Shown here: positions 34,358 to 43,423 of the stretch, piece after piece
How positions within the stretch are numbered: the stretch's first letter is position 1
Layout of the letters: every line of letters begins with the position of its first letter
Assembly (NCBI RefSeq): GCF_014651875.1
Contig: NZ_BMXS01000009.1
Span: 1 to 64,000, forward strand
Reading direction: 5' to 3'
DNA from: Litchfieldella qijiaojingensis
Lineage (GTDB): Bacteria > Pseudomonadota > Gammaproteobacteria > Pseudomonadales > Halomonadaceae
Length of the DNA: 64,000 nucleotides
The notes under the pieces: model-generated
Databases searched by the model: none
What the model was told of the DNA's origin: nothing
What the model saw: the letters and a program-made list of their open reading frames with translations, nothing else
Made by a program: the position numbers and the translations under genes

Positions 34358-35343
34358 TACTGAATCAACCCGATGTCTTTGGACAGATCTTCGATGGACC
34401 GGATCTGCGATTTGACGAAGTTCTCGAACTGGTCAGCGCTCATGTGGAACGGCATCAGGCCATTCTGGGTCATGACGTTCTGCCACTCCTCGCTTTCGTA
34501 GATGGTGTCCATGGCATCGATCCAGTACTGCTTGGCATCGTCGGAAACGTCCGCCGGCATGTAGAAACCACGCCAGTTGGGACCAATCGCATCGATACCC
34601 TGCTCACGAGCGGTGGGAATATCGGAGAACTCCCCCGGCAGGCGTTCTTCGGAAAGCACGGCCAATACCCGCAAGTCACCGGATTCCATGAACCCTTGCG
34701 CCTCGGAGATGTCGCCGGTGAAGGCATCGACATGACCGCCGACTACCTGGGTCATGGCCTCACCACCGTTGTTGTACGACAGGTAAGGGATACGCGGCAG
34801 ATTCTCGACGCCCGACGCCTGCGCAGCGATCAGAACCTTGAGATGGTCCCAGCCACCCTTGGCACTGCCACCGGCGAACTTGACGCTGCGCGGATCGTCC
34901 TTCAGGGCATTCATCAGCGACGGCAGATCCTGATACTCGGAATCCTTCGATACGGCGATGACCCCGTAATCGGCGCCCAGCGCCCCGACCCAGTTGACCA
35001 TGTCGGCATCCATGCCCTGGAACTGCCCCTGGGCCAGACGCGTGGTGGTAGCGGTGGACGCCGCCACCAGCAATTGCTCATCGCCAGCCCGCTTGCTCAC
35101 GGTATGGGCATAGGCGACACCGCCACCTGCACCCGCCATGTTGATGGTCTGCACACTGCGCGGTACCAGATCGAGGTCTTCCATCACCTTGCCCACGCTA
35201 CGGCAAGTGAAGTCCCAGCCGCCGCCCGGATCGGCGGGTGCCAGACACTCCACCTTGCCCTGAGGTTCGAAAGCCATCGCCATGCTGGAAGTGAGTGTCA
35301 GCGTCGCGGCGGCAAACAGTTTGAGTGGCGCTCTCATCGACAT
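34357..35343 (-). CDS. tctC: Tripartite tricarboxylate transporter binding protein TctC (Bug family)
   Basis: 328 residues from ATG 35343 (AGGGGAA upstream). A signal peptide (LFAAATLTLTSSMAMA) is followed by the Bug/TctC fold: VECLAPADPGGGWDFTCRSV, NMAGAGGGVAYAHTV, VNWVGALGADYGVIAVSKDS and KFAGGSAKGGWDHLKVLIA, then IDAIGPNWRGFYMP. Cys-59-type residue in WDFTCR. It is the periplasmic capture protein; homologues of this subgroup are usually paired with a TctDE two-component system, as here (divergent). Confidence 0.94.
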   Translation of the reverse strand: MSMRAPLKLFAAATLTLTSSMAMAFEPQGKVECLAPADPGGGWDFTCRSVGKVMEDLDLVPRSVQTINMAGAGGGVAYAHTVSKRAGDEQLLVAASTATTTRLAQGQFQGMDADMVNWVGALGADYGVIAVSKDSEYQDLPSLMNALKDDPRSVKFAGGSAKGGWDHLKVLIAAQASGVENLPRIPYLSYNNGGEAMTQVVGGHVDAFTGDISEAQGFMESGDLRVLAVLSEERLPGEFSDIPTAREQGIDAIGPNWRGFYMPADVSDDAKQYWIDAMDTIYESEEWQNVMTQNGLMPFHMSADQFENFVKSQIRSIEDLSKDIGLIQ

Positions 35344-35415
35344 TGTTGTTTTCCCCTTTCGTCCCGGATTGGACTTGATGAATGAAATTGGTGCTTGTCG
35401 GAACCCTGACACTTA

Positions 35416-35433
35416 CCTTACAATTCTGTAAGG
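35416..35433. promoter_or_regulatory. Inverted repeat in the tctC / iclR divergent promoter
   Basis: CCTTACA (35416-35422), ATTC, TGTAAGG (35427-35433), a perfect dyad with a 4-base spacer, 73 bases upstream of tctC and 105 before the IclR-type gene. A candidate operator for the IclR-like protein or TctD. Confidence 0.5.
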
Positions 35434-35537
35434 CAGAACGTCGTTCCTTAGGATGGAAGGCTAGGCACCTTGTCAGGGGCCGTCAACGACTGTTTCCGCC
35501 ATTGCGACTAAAGTTGAATCCATTGAGGGAAGCGCCT

Positions 35538-36152
35538 ATGGCACAGGACCGCGTCGAAGCCGTGGAGCGAGCGCTGACCGTGCTCGAAGCGTTCGATTCC
35601 CCCCGCGAACACTTCACACTGGCCGAATTGGCACTTACCACCGGTTTCTACAAAAGCACGCTGTTGCGCTTGCTGGGTTCGCTCGAGCGTTACGACTACG
35701 TGCAACGTGGAGATGACGGACGTTACCGCCTGGGGCACACGCCGGTTCGCCTGGCGCGCCGTCACCTTCCCAGCCGCCAACTGGCCGCCTGGGTGCAGCC
35801 GGTGCTGGACAATCTCGCTGCACGCAGCGGCGAGACGGCCGCTCTGCTGGAGGTCACCTTGGGTCATGCCGAATGCCGCCTGGTGACGCTGCCCGACAGC
35901 AGTCTCCGGCACGACATGCATCCCGGTATGCGTTGGCCGATCGTCGATGACGACGACCCCTCGCTGGAGCTTCCGGGCGGCTTTATGCTATGCAAATCGT
36001 TGGATGCCTGTATGGGCGGCCTATCGTCGTGGCTGACCCTGTCCGGTCCCAACGGACGCGTGACTCGGGAAAGTGCCCAGCGTCACCTGAACGATGCCGT
36101 TGCCGAACTGCAACGTCGGCCGATCGACACTCCGGAGCGAGGCACGCCATGA
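35538..36152 (+). CDS. IclR-family regulator with a shortened effector domain
   Basis: 204 residues from ATG 35538 (GAGGGA upstream). The N-terminal winged helix is typical: VEAVERALTVLEAF, FTLAELALTTGFYKSTLLRLLGSLERYDYVQR and RYRLG. The effector domain starts normally (LAARSGETAALLEV) but the central part is missing: PGMRWPIVDDDDPSLELPGGF runs straight into GGLSSWLTLSGPNGRVT, which looks like the end of the usual domain. IclR proteins have about 250 residues. First gene of a coupled set with tctD, tctE and a binding protein; it probably regulates the divergent tctCBA. Confidence 0.85.
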   Translation: MAQDRVEAVERALTVLEAFDSPREHFTLAELALTTGFYKSTLLRLLGSLERYDYVQRGDDGRYRLGHTPVRLARRHLPSRQLAAWVQPVLDNLAARSGETAALLEVTLGHAECRLVTLPDSSLRHDMHPGMRWPIVDDDDPSLELPGGFMLCKSLDACMGGLSSWLTLSGPNGRVTRESAQRHLNDAVAELQRRPIDTPERGTP

Positions 36153-36811
36153 AGCTCTTGCTGGTCGAAGACGACACTCTGCTCGCCGAGACGCTCAACG
36201 ATGCCCTTCGCCTCGAGGGAAACGAGGTCACCTGGTGGGACGATGGCGCGCTCGCCCGGCAACGTCTCGCCGCTCCCGGGCATGGTTACGACTTGATACT
36301 GCTGGATCTCAACCTGCCAGGCTGCAACGGCCTGGAAGTGCTCGCCGCATTGCGCCACCACGATAGCGAGACACCGGTGCTGATCCTCACCGCCCGCGGC
36401 GCCATCGAAGACCGCGTACGCGGGCTCGACCTCGGCGCCGACGATTACCTCGCCAAACCCTTTGCCCTCGATGAACTGGAAGCTCGCGTGCGTGCCCTGC
36501 TGCGCCGCCAGGCACGAGGCCAAGGCCTGCAGGTTGGCGCGCTGTCATTCGATGCCATGACCCAACGCTTCAGTCTGGATGGCGAGCCTCTCAATCTGCC
36601 GCCCCGCGAGCAGCGCCTGTTGAATTGCCTGATGCGGCATATCGGTGAACCGGTTGACAAGGCTCGCCTCGTCGAAGAAGCCTTTGCGGGCGAGGCCATG
36701 GGCGACAATGCCATCGAGGTGTACATCCACCGCCTACGCCGCCGACTCAAGGGCAGCCAGGTGGAAGTGCGCACCGTGCGTGGCCTGGGGTATCTGTTGG
36801 AGGCATCGTGA
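36149..36811 (+). CDS. tctD: Response regulator TctD (OmpR family)
   Basis: 220 residues from ATG 36149, overlapping the IclR stop by ATGA. Receiver domain: acidic pair VEDD near residue 8, phospho-acceptor Asp in LILLDLNLPG (about residue 51), Thr in LILTARG, Lys in YLAKPFALDELEARV. The winged-helix output domain has LPPREQRLLNCLMRH and DNAIEVYIHRLRRRLKG, then VRTVRGLGYLL. It is the partner of the kinase encoded next and is expected to control tctCBA. Confidence 0.93.
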   Translation: MKLLLVEDDTLLAETLNDALRLEGNEVTWWDDGALARQRLAAPGHGYDLILLDLNLPGCNGLEVLAALRHHDSETPVLILTARGAIEDRVRGLDLGADDYLAKPFALDELEARVRALLRRQARGQGLQVGALSFDAMTQRFSLDGEPLNLPPREQRLLNCLMRHIGEPVDKARLVEEAFAGEAMGDNAIEVYIHRLRRRLKGSQVEVRTVRGLGYLLEAS

Positions 36812-38181
36812 AACCTCCCGGCAGCCTTTACCGACGCTTGCTGGCGTGGTTGTTGCTGCCACTGATGGCACTCGGCACCCTGATGCTGGTACAAGCCTAT
36901 CTGGATGCCCGACGGACTGCCGACCGGGCGTTCGATCGCCTGCTGGAAGCGGCCACGCTGTCGATCGCGGAGCAGGTCCAGTGGCAAAACGAGCGGTTGT
37001 GGCTCGACCTGCCACCGGCGGCACTGGAGATGCTCGCTACCGGCGCCGAGGAGCGGGTGTTCTATGCCGTGTATGACGGGGATGGCCAGTTCATCACCGG
37101 CAATGCGCGTCTCCCCGGCGACCCTCGCGGCGACACCGATAGCGGCGACACCTTGCACTATCGCGATATCGAATGGCGCGGTCTGTCGCTGCGTCAAGGG
37201 ATCCGACGTACCCGCCTGGAAGACTGGAGCCTGCGTGAACGTTTCGAAGTCAGGGTTGGGCATACCCGAGAAGGGCGTCAGGCTCTGACGCTTGCGCTGT
37301 TGCGCGGCAACCTTGCTTACATCGCTGTCATGGCGGGGGTGGCGATTATCGTACTGCTTCTGGCAATACGTTCCGCGTTGGCCCCTCTGACTCGGTTGCG
37401 CCGCGCCATTCGCGCTCGCGACCCACGCACTCTGGCACCGCTGGAATTGCCATTGCCGCGCGAGCTCGCCGAGCTCCGGGAAACGCTCAATGAACTGCTG
37501 GCCCGCATGCGCCGCGTGCGCGCCAACCAAGAGCGCTTCATCGGTGACGCCTCTCACCAATTGCGCACTCCCCTGGCGGGGCTCTCCGCGCGCGCCGAGC
37601 TGGCACTGCGCCAGGACGACCCCCAAGCGTGGCGCGATGCCTTGCAGGCCATGCAAGCCACCAGTACCAGCACCGCCCGACTGGCGGTGCAACTGCTCTC
37701 GCTGACACGGCTCAATAACCCCGAGGCAACGCCCGAGCTGCGTCACCTGGACCTGAACGTGGTGGCGCGCATGGCGGTACGCAACGCCTGGAGCACCTGC
37801 CACCGTGACGGCATCGACCTGGGTATGGAAGCCCCCGAGGCACCGGTAATGGTCAATGGTGTCGACTGGCAACTCGAAGAGGCACTGGGCAACCTGATCG
37901 ACAACTCGCGACGCTACGGCGCCACGCGCATCACGGTGCGCACCTTGCCGGATCCGCCGACCCTGGAAGTCGAGGACAATGGCCCGGGAGTTCCAGCGGA
38001 CAAACGGCTGCTGGTGCTGCGACCCTTCTACCGAGGACGCGACGGAGGCGAAGGATCGGGGCTCGGGTTGGCCATCGTGGATGGCATCGCTCGTACCCAC
38101 GGGGCTCGCCTGGCCCTGAACGAGGGACAGGACCGGCAAGGCCTGAGGGTCACTTTACGCTTTCCGGGAGACTGCCGATGA
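36808..38181 (+). CDS. tctE: Sensor histidine kinase TctE
   Basis: 457 residues, overlapping tctD by ATGA. An N-terminal helix (LLAWLLLPLMALGTLMLV) is followed by a periplasmic TctE-type sensor region of about 130 residues and a second helix (LAYIAVMAGVAIIVLLL). Then come HAMP, the dimerisation domain with H in GDASHQLRTPLAG, and the ATPase domain: N-box LGNLIDNSRRYG, VEDNGPGVP and GEGSGLGLAIV. It phosphorylates TctD, probably in response to carboxylate, possibly through the binding protein encoded next. Confidence 0.93.
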   Translation: MKPPGSLYRRLLAWLLLPLMALGTLMLVQAYLDARRTADRAFDRLLEAATLSIAEQVQWQNERLWLDLPPAALEMLATGAEERVFYAVYDGDGQFITGNARLPGDPRGDTDSGDTLHYRDIEWRGLSLRQGIRRTRLEDWSLRERFEVRVGHTREGRQALTLALLRGNLAYIAVMAGVAIIVLLLAIRSALAPLTRLRRAIRARDPRTLAPLELPLPRELAELRETLNELLARMRRVRANQERFIGDASHQLRTPLAGLSARAELALRQDDPQAWRDALQAMQATSTSTARLAVQLLSLTRLNNPEATPELRHLDLNVVARMAVRNAWSTCHRDGIDLGMEAPEAPVMVNGVDWQLEEALGNLIDNSRRYGATRITVRTLPDPPTLEVEDNGPGVPADKRLLVLRPFYRGRDGGEGSGLGLAIVDGIARTHGARLALNEGQDRQGLRVTLRFPGDCR

Positions 38182-39260
38182 TCAAAAAGGCAATCCTGAC
38201 ATTGGTGTTGGTCTTGCTGGGTCCGCCAGCCCTGGCCACGGAGTCGCTGCATTTTTCCGCCGAGGTCCGCGACGACCCAACGCGTTCGCTGATCATCCAT
38301 GGCGCCCTCGACCTGCCGTATGTCCAGCCGCTGCTGGAGGACTTCCATCGCCGCTATCCGAACATCGAGTTGCACTATCGCAATTTCTCCACGCTCGAGC
38401 TGCATCAACGCTTTCTGGACGAAGACCAGGAGCGTGCCGATGTACTGATTTCCTCGGCCATGCCATGGCAGTATCGCCTGGCCAACGATGGCTATGCCCA
38501 AGCCCTGGAAACGCCGGCGGCCTCGGCCTGGCCGTCGTGGGCCCGCTGGCGCCATGAGCTGTTCGGTTTCACGTTCGAACCCATCGTCATCGTCTATCGA
38601 CGCGAACTGGAAGAAAGATTCGGAGCGGTGAACAGTCATGCCGACCTGCTGAACCTGCTGGAGCGCCGGCACGAGGCGCTTCGAGGCCGTGTGGTGACCT
38701 ACGACCCGGCACGTAGCGGCGCGGGCTACACCTATGCCATCGAAGAAGTCCGCCTGTCGCCCCGTTACTGGGATCTCGTCGCCGCCTTGGGTAGCGCGAA
38801 CGCGGCACTGGTCGACACCACCGGGGAAATGCTCGATGGACTCGCGGAGGGACGTTACTGGCTGGGTTACAACCTGCTCGGCAGTTATGCCAAGGACTTC
38901 GTCGACGCGCATCCCCAACTGAAAATGGTGATCCCGAGCGACTACGCGCTGGTCACCCAGCGCCTGGCATTCATTCCCCGCGAGGCACCGCACCCCGAAT
39001 CGGCGCGACTTTTTCTCGATTATCTGCTCAGCGAGACCGGACAAGGAGTAATCAGTGAGAAGACATCGCTCGGTGCGGTGCACCCATCACTGGAAGGTCC
39101 CGGCACGGCTGGTGAGCTACGCACCCGTCTCGGCGACGCCTTGCGTCCGATCCGCCTGGGACCGGGGCTGTTGGCCACCCTTGACGACCTCAAGCGCGAA
39201 GCGTTGCTCAGCCGTTGGCAACGGGAGTTCCAGCGTTGGTCCAACATCCCCGGCCGATGA
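38178..39260 (+). CDS. Periplasmic solute-binding protein coupled to TctDE
   Basis: 360 residues overlapping tctE by ATGA. Signal peptide ILTLVLVLLGPPALA. The body resembles iron/2-aminoethylphosphonate-type binding proteins: LIIHGALDLPYVQPLLEDFHRRYPNIELHY, ADVLISSAMPWQYRLANDGY, VVTYDPARSGAGYTYAIEEV, GYNLLGSYA and HPESARLFLDYLLSETGQ, then ISEKTSLGAVHP. No ABC permease or ATPase is nearby. Together with its coupling to the kinase gene, this suggests that it acts as a sensing partner of TctE rather than as an importer component (inference). Confidence 0.85.
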   Translation: MIKKAILTLVLVLLGPPALATESLHFSAEVRDDPTRSLIIHGALDLPYVQPLLEDFHRRYPNIELHYRNFSTLELHQRFLDEDQERADVLISSAMPWQYRLANDGYAQALETPAASAWPSWARWRHELFGFTFEPIVIVYRRELEERFGAVNSHADLLNLLERRHEALRGRVVTYDPARSGAGYTYAIEEVRLSPRYWDLVAALGSANAALVDTTGEMLDGLAEGRYWLGYNLLGSYAKDFVDAHPQLKMVIPSDYALVTQRLAFIPREAPHPESARLFLDYLLSETGQGVISEKTSLGAVHPSLEGPGTAGELRTRLGDALRPIRLGPGLLATLDDLKREALLSRWQREFQRWSNIPGR

Positions 39261-39291
39261 TCCCGGCTCGGCACCACCGCGTCGGCCGGCT

Positions 39292-39723
39292 TTACCGCAC
39301 GGGCGTGACACGCACCCTTGCCGTACCGCTACTTTCCATGCCGAGTTCCCGAGCGGCACGCCGCGACAGGTCGATGATGCGCCCGCGCACATAAGGGCCC
39401 CGGTCGTTGATGCGAACCACGGTCTGGCGACCGTTATCGAGGTGGGTCACCCGGACACGGGTACCGAACGGTAAACTGCGGTGAGCCGCGGTCAGCTCCT
39501 GCTGATCGAAGCGCTCACCACTGGCCGTTGGACGGCCGTGGTAGCGGTCGGCATAGTAGGAAGCCAGACCTTCCTCGACCCGTCCTTCGGCTACCCCTGC
39601 GGTTCCCGACTGGCGAGCGTCGCGACTGGCGCATCCCGCCAGCAGCACCACCACCAAAAATACGACCAGGGGGTTTGCCCATCCCCGAACCGAGACAAAG
39701 CGTTCTCGATCGATAACCATCAT
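39292..39723 (-). CDS. rlpA: RlpA-like lipoprotein (double-psi beta-barrel)
   Basis: 143 residues from ATG 39723 (GGGAG seven bases upstream). The lipobox LVVVLLAGC directs acylation at the cysteine. The barrel domain has [41 protein letters not shown] and [19 protein letters not shown], with the Asp of NDRGP. RlpA proteins are septal lytic transglycosylases acting on denuded peptidoglycan. The SPOR domain of full-length RlpA is missing, so this is a short paralogue type and septal targeting is uncertain. Confidence 0.88.
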   Translation of the reverse strand: MMVIDRERFVSVRGWANPLVVFLVVVLLAGCASRDARQSGTAGVAEGRVEEGLASYYADRYHGRPTASGERFDQQELTAAHRSLPFGTRVRVTHLDNGRQTVVRINDRGPYVRGRIIDLSRRAARELGMESSGTARVRVTPVR

Positions 39724-39743
39724 CCATGATCTCCCTGTGCCAG

Positions 39744-40625
39744 TCAGGCACTGCGACTTTCGGACCGGGGTGTCGGATGCTTGCCCTCGTGCCAACCTTG
39801 GCTCGACGCTCGACGCCCATCGAACCAAGCCAGCCGGGACTGCAATGATACCACCTCTCCCACGATGATCAGGGTCGGCGGCTTGATGTCGCCATGAGCC
39901 AGGCTCGGCGGCAATTCGGCCAGGGTACCGACATGCACCCGCTGGCGAGCGGTGGTGCCCTGTTCGACCAGCGCCAACGGCGTCTGACCGGACAGACCAT
40001 GAGCCTGCAAGCGCTCGCAAATGATCGCCAGGCTGCCCAGCCCCATGTAGAAGACCAGCGTCTGACCTGGACGCGCCAAGGTCGGCCAATCGAGCTCGCA
40101 ACTGCCATCCTTGAGATGACCGGTAACGAAGCGCACCGACTGTGCGTGATCGCGGTGCGTCAACGGCACCCCGGCATAGGCGGCACAGCCGGAAGCCGCA
40201 GTGATGCCGGGAATCACTTCGAAGTCGACACCGGCGGCAGCCAGCGCTTCAAGTTCCTCGCCGCCACGGCCGAAGATGAAGGGGTCGCCGCCTTTGAGTC
40301 TCACCACCCGTTTGCCTTCGCGCGCCCACTCCACCAGAGCCCGATTGATACCATCCTGGGGCACGCTGTGTTGCGAGCGCGCCTTGCCGACATAACAACG
40401 CTTCGCCTTGGGGTTGGCCAATGCCAGCACCTCCGCGCTGACCAGCCTATCATGCAGGATCACTTCCGCTACCTGCAGGCGTTTCAGAGCCTTTAGGGTC
40501 AACAGTTCCGGATCTCCGGGACCGGCGCCGATCAGCGTCACCTGACCACGAGGAAAGTCACGTAGCGCGGCCAGGTGAGCATGATTGCCAACGGCATCGG
40601 CTTGAGAAGGATCGGCGGTTGTCAT
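39744..40625 (-). CDS. cobA: Uroporphyrinogen-III C-methyltransferase
   Basis: 293 residues from ATG 40625. SAM-binding tetrapyrrole methylase features: [76 protein letters not shown] and SVRFVTGH. It methylates uroporphyrinogen III at C2 and C7 to precorrin-2 for siroheme or cobalamin. There is no CysG dehydrogenase/chelatase half and no nitrite or sulfite reductase gene next to it. The C-terminal tail ([18 protein letters not shown]) is unusual but probably disordered. Confidence 0.94.
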   Translation of the reverse strand: MTTADPSQADAVGNHAHLAALRDFPRGQVTLIGAGPGDPELLTLKALKRLQVAEVILHDRLVSAEVLALANPKAKRCYVGKARSQHSVPQDGINRALVEWAREGKRVVRLKGGDPFIFGRGGEELEALAAAGVDFEVIPGITAASGCAAYAGVPLTHRDHAQSVRFVTGHLKDGSCELDWPTLARPGQTLVFYMGLGSLAIICERLQAHGLSGQTPLALVEQGTTARQRVHVGTLAELPPSLAHGDIKPPTLIIVGEVVSLQSRLAWFDGRRASSQGWHEGKHPTPRSESRSA

Positions 40626-40795
40626 GGCGCCATTTATACCTGTTAGGCCTATAGAGGAAGATTTTATATAGCCAACGATAATGGTTTTACAGAGGACTGG
40701 CCAGTAACCTCTGCTTGGAAGTTTATAACGCTCCGCAGCGGGCGTCAGACACGCGTCATTCCCGTCTGATCTGGCCAAGTCGGAGCGAACAATGG

Positions 40796-41911
40796 TTAAC
40801 ACGCCCTGGAAGGCAGTTCCGCCGCCGGTGCCTGACGTACCGGCAGGTGCACGGTGAACGTCGTTCCAACGCCGGGTTCGCTTTGCACATCGATACGGCC
40901 GTTATGGCGTTCGATAATGCTGTACGACACAGAGAGGCCGAGACCGGTGCCTTTGCCCACGGGCTTGGTGGTAAAAAACGGATCGAACACCTTGGCACAG
41001 GTCTCTGCCGCCATACCGGAGCCGGTATCGGTGACCGCTATCGCGACCCGGTCGCCGTCGCTACTCGTTCTGATAGTGATCTTCCCGTAATCCGGGATCG
41101 CCTGGGCGGCGTTGACCAACAGATTCATCACGACCTGATTCAACTGTGACGGCAGACACTCGACCGGAGGCAAGTCGCCGTACTCCAGTATCACCTGGGC
41201 CTTGTGCTTGACTTCGTTGCGTACCACATTGAGTGTGCTGTCGATGCCCTGATGCACATCCACGATTTCCCACCCCATCTCGCCTGGGCGCGAGAAGTCA
41301 CGCAGAGCCTGTACGATATCCCGTACCCGTTGGGTGCCCTCCATCGATTCGTCAAGCAGCGAGAGGATGTCTTCACGCGCAAAGGCGATGTCCGCTTCCT
41401 TCTTGACCTCATCGAGCCTGGCGAACAGTTCCGAGTTGGCATGCAACAACGCCTCGCCCATCTCGTAGGTTTCGATAAGCTTTAGCAGTGCCGTGACATA
41501 ATCGCTGAGGGTACCCAGATTGGAGTTGATGAAGCCAATGGGATTGTTGATCTCATGGGCGACACCGGCAGCAAGCTGGCCGATGGATGCCAGCTTTTCC
41601 GACTGCAGCAACTGGACATGAGCCTCCTCGAGCTTGAGCAACAGTTGCCGCTGCGCCTCCTTCTCCCTCTCCAGCCGGTCCATGGCGTTTTGCAACGCGC
41701 GCGTCATCTTCTCGTTTTCACGCAACGCTGCTTCCAGGTCTCGCGTCCGATTGCGCACCTGTCCCTCCAGCACGATAGTGCTCTGAAACAGGCCGAAGGT
41801 GGACCCCTGGTTGCTCATGTCCCGTTCCGCTCGATCCATCAGCGACCGGACGATCTTATTGAGGCGGACGATCTCCGCACGCAACGCCTCTTCGTTACCA
41901 TCAGCGTTCAT
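40796..41911 (-). CDS. Cytosolic histidine kinase, NahK-like partner of the FIST protein
   Basis: 371 residues from ATG 41911, preceded by GAGGAC at the end of the FIST gene. The N-terminus is a coiled coil with [20 protein letters not shown] and [19 protein letters not shown], a segment typical of NahK/ErcS-type kinases. The H-box is [20 protein letters not shown]. ATPase motifs: [22 protein letters not shown] and [16 protein letters not shown]. No membrane helix, PAS or receiver domain. It would autophosphorylate and pass phosphate to a response regulator or Hpt protein encoded elsewhere. The operon with the FIST gene suggests NO or haem-linked input (inference). Confidence 0.87.
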   Translation of the reverse strand: MNADGNEEALRAEIVRLNKIVRSLMDRAERDMSNQGSTFGLFQSTIVLEGQVRNRTRDLEAALRENEKMTRALQNAMDRLEREKEAQRQLLLKLEEAHVQLLQSEKLASIGQLAAGVAHEINNPIGFINSNLGTLSDYVTALLKLIETYEMGEALLHANSELFARLDEVKKEADIAFAREDILSLLDESMEGTQRVRDIVQALRDFSRPGEMGWEIVDVHQGIDSTLNVVRNEVKHKAQVILEYGDLPPVECLPSQLNQVVMNLLVNAAQAIPDYGKITIRTSSDGDRVAIAVTDTGSGMAAETCAKVFDPFFTTKPVGKGTGLGLSVSYSIIERHNGRIDVQSEPGVGTTFTVHLPVRQAPAAELPSRAC

Positions 41912-41912
41912 G

Positions 41913-43067
41913 TCAGTCCTCATCCAGCAGAGGGGTGCCAATCGCTACCCCCGTCAACGTCTGGTTGACGTGCAGCCCACCGTACTGCTCGCCGTAGGTA
42001 CTGAAACCGATCGCGTTGTAGCGTCGCAGGACATCACCAACCTGCTTTTTCCCATCGAGCCGGTCGATCTCCAGGCTGCGCAATATGCAGTCGCAGGTGA
42101 ACACCAGCTGTGGCGACCCGACTTCCTCACTGACCTTTTCCAGACTCCGCTCCAGGTTACCGGCCAGGTCGACGCCACGCCCCAGCCGTAGCACCAGCCC
42201 CTCGTCGATTGCGCAAAAGAATGTGATGCTGCCGTCTTCGTTGATACTCTGGATGGAACGTACATAGTCGGCACCGTCGATCAACACGACCACCGGAAAC
42301 TCCGCAAAATTGGTAGGAGTCAATTCCGCCAGGGAGACGCCAATCAGCCGCGCATACTCCTCGGCAGCCGGCAGCCCGTTGATCTCTCGTACGATGCGAT
42401 TGGCAGTATCGGCCTCGGTGACTACCAGTCGATTGTCGGTGGAGACGAAGTGCTGAGTCTTGAAGGAAGTCATGGGCAAGCTAGTGCAGACAAGCGCCAG
42501 CACCGCCGCATCGTTGTGGAAGGCGCCGCCATGGAATACGCAGGTCCGCTCGAACTTGAGGTCATCACCGGCCGATCCCCCGACTACCGGAATCCGGCCA
42601 AGGCCATCCTGTACGGCCCGAGCCACCGACTCCTCGCGTAACGACAAGCCGTCGATGAGCAGCAGGCCAAAGACGCTCTCCAGCGGTAATGGTTCGTGGC
42701 AACCCTCCAGTTGACGCAACAGGCCCTGGGAAAAATCGTTGCCTGAGCGGGGTTCAAACTGCTGCAGGCCCTGTAGCAATCCGGTAGCTGCCACGCAACT
42801 GCTGGAGGGAAAGCTGACACCGGTCAAGCTGTACGTAAGATAGCCGGCGGGGCCAATCTCGCCGGCAGTCGTGCAACCCACGACCGGGACATCGCTGAAC
42901 AAGCCGTTCAGTTCGTCCGCCAATGCCTCCAGGTCATACATGCTGGAGCAAAAGAAAACCACCAGTGCCATTCCCGGTTGCGAGACCCCGGCGTGAAACT
43001 CACGGGCAGCCTCACGGGCATCGGTGGCACGGGAGTGTGCTGTTCTTATTCTATCCTTGGGCACCAC
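41913..43067 (-). CDS. FIST-domain sensor protein, NosP-like
   Basis: 384 residues from a GTG pair at 43067/43064 with GGAGAAGG just upstream. FIST N part (LVVFFCSSMYDLEALADELN, VVGCTTAGEIGPAGY) and FIST C part (LSLREESVARAVQDGLG, PVVGGSAGDDLKFERT, FCAIDEGLVLRLGRG) end in AIGFSTYGEQYGGLHVNQTLTG, the usual FIST ending. Cytosolic. FIST proteins next to a kinase of the NahK type have been shown in other bacteria to be haem-binding NO sensors (NosP). That role is inferred here from context; the haem ligand cannot be assigned from sequence alone. Stop and kinase start are separated by one base. Confidence 0.85.
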   Translation of the reverse strand: MVPKDRIRTAHSRATDAREAAREFHAGVSQPGMALVVFFCSSMYDLEALADELNGLFSDVPVVGCTTAGEIGPAGYLTYSLTGVSFPSSSCVAATGLLQGLQQFEPRSGNDFSQGLLRQLEGCHEPLPLESVFGLLLIDGLSLREESVARAVQDGLGRIPVVGGSAGDDLKFERTCVFHGGAFHNDAAVLALVCTSLPMTSFKTQHFVSTDNRLVVTEADTANRIVREINGLPAAEEYARLIGVSLAELTPTNFAEFPVVVLIDGADYVRSIQSINEDGSITFFCAIDEGLVLRLGRGVDLAGNLERSLEKVSEEVGSPQLVFTCDCILRSLEIDRLDGKKQVGDVLRRYNAIGFSTYGEQYGGLHVNQTLTGVAIGTPLLDED

Positions 43068-43156
43068 ACCTTCTCCGGGATGAATAACGATACGCCCGAG
43101 TCGGGCGTCGAGGGGAAGCGGCAGTATCCACAGCCACTAATGCCCCATTGCGTCTG

Positions 43157-43216
43157 CAACGATTCAGATGACCTTACGATAACAGATACCTAAACCGTCA
43201 CCTTCAACGATTCAGA
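43157..43216. promoter_or_regulatory. Two direct copies of CAACGATTCAGA upstream of the FIST gene
   Basis: Identical 12-mers at 43157-43168 and 43205-43216, spaced 48 bases, 90 and 138 bases before the FIST start. The surrounding gap (43068-43423) has no gene; besides these repeats it holds only the symporter terminator. Confidence 0.4.
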
Positions 43217-43374
43217 GGGAACCGCGTCCTGGCTTCTTACGACAAAGATTACTTAAACCAATGAGTTATATTGGCCAGGAGATGCGTCCAGTCACTGTCT
43301 AAGTCTCCGGCGGCGTGGTATCTATCGCCACTGCGGGAGTATCGTTATCGATCGGGCAGTGTGCGACCAACCGA

Positions 43375-43400
43375 CCAACCCCCGCATAAGCGGGGGTTGG
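43375..43400 (-). terminator. Terminator of the sodium symporter gene
   Basis: CCAACCCCCGC (43375-43385), ATAA, GCGGGGGTTGG (43390-43400): an 11-bp perfect GC-rich stem 23 bases past the stop, with a weak T-tract on the minus strand. Confidence 0.75.
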
Positions 43401-43423
43401 AAAGGTTGCGGGTCGAGGAGCAA

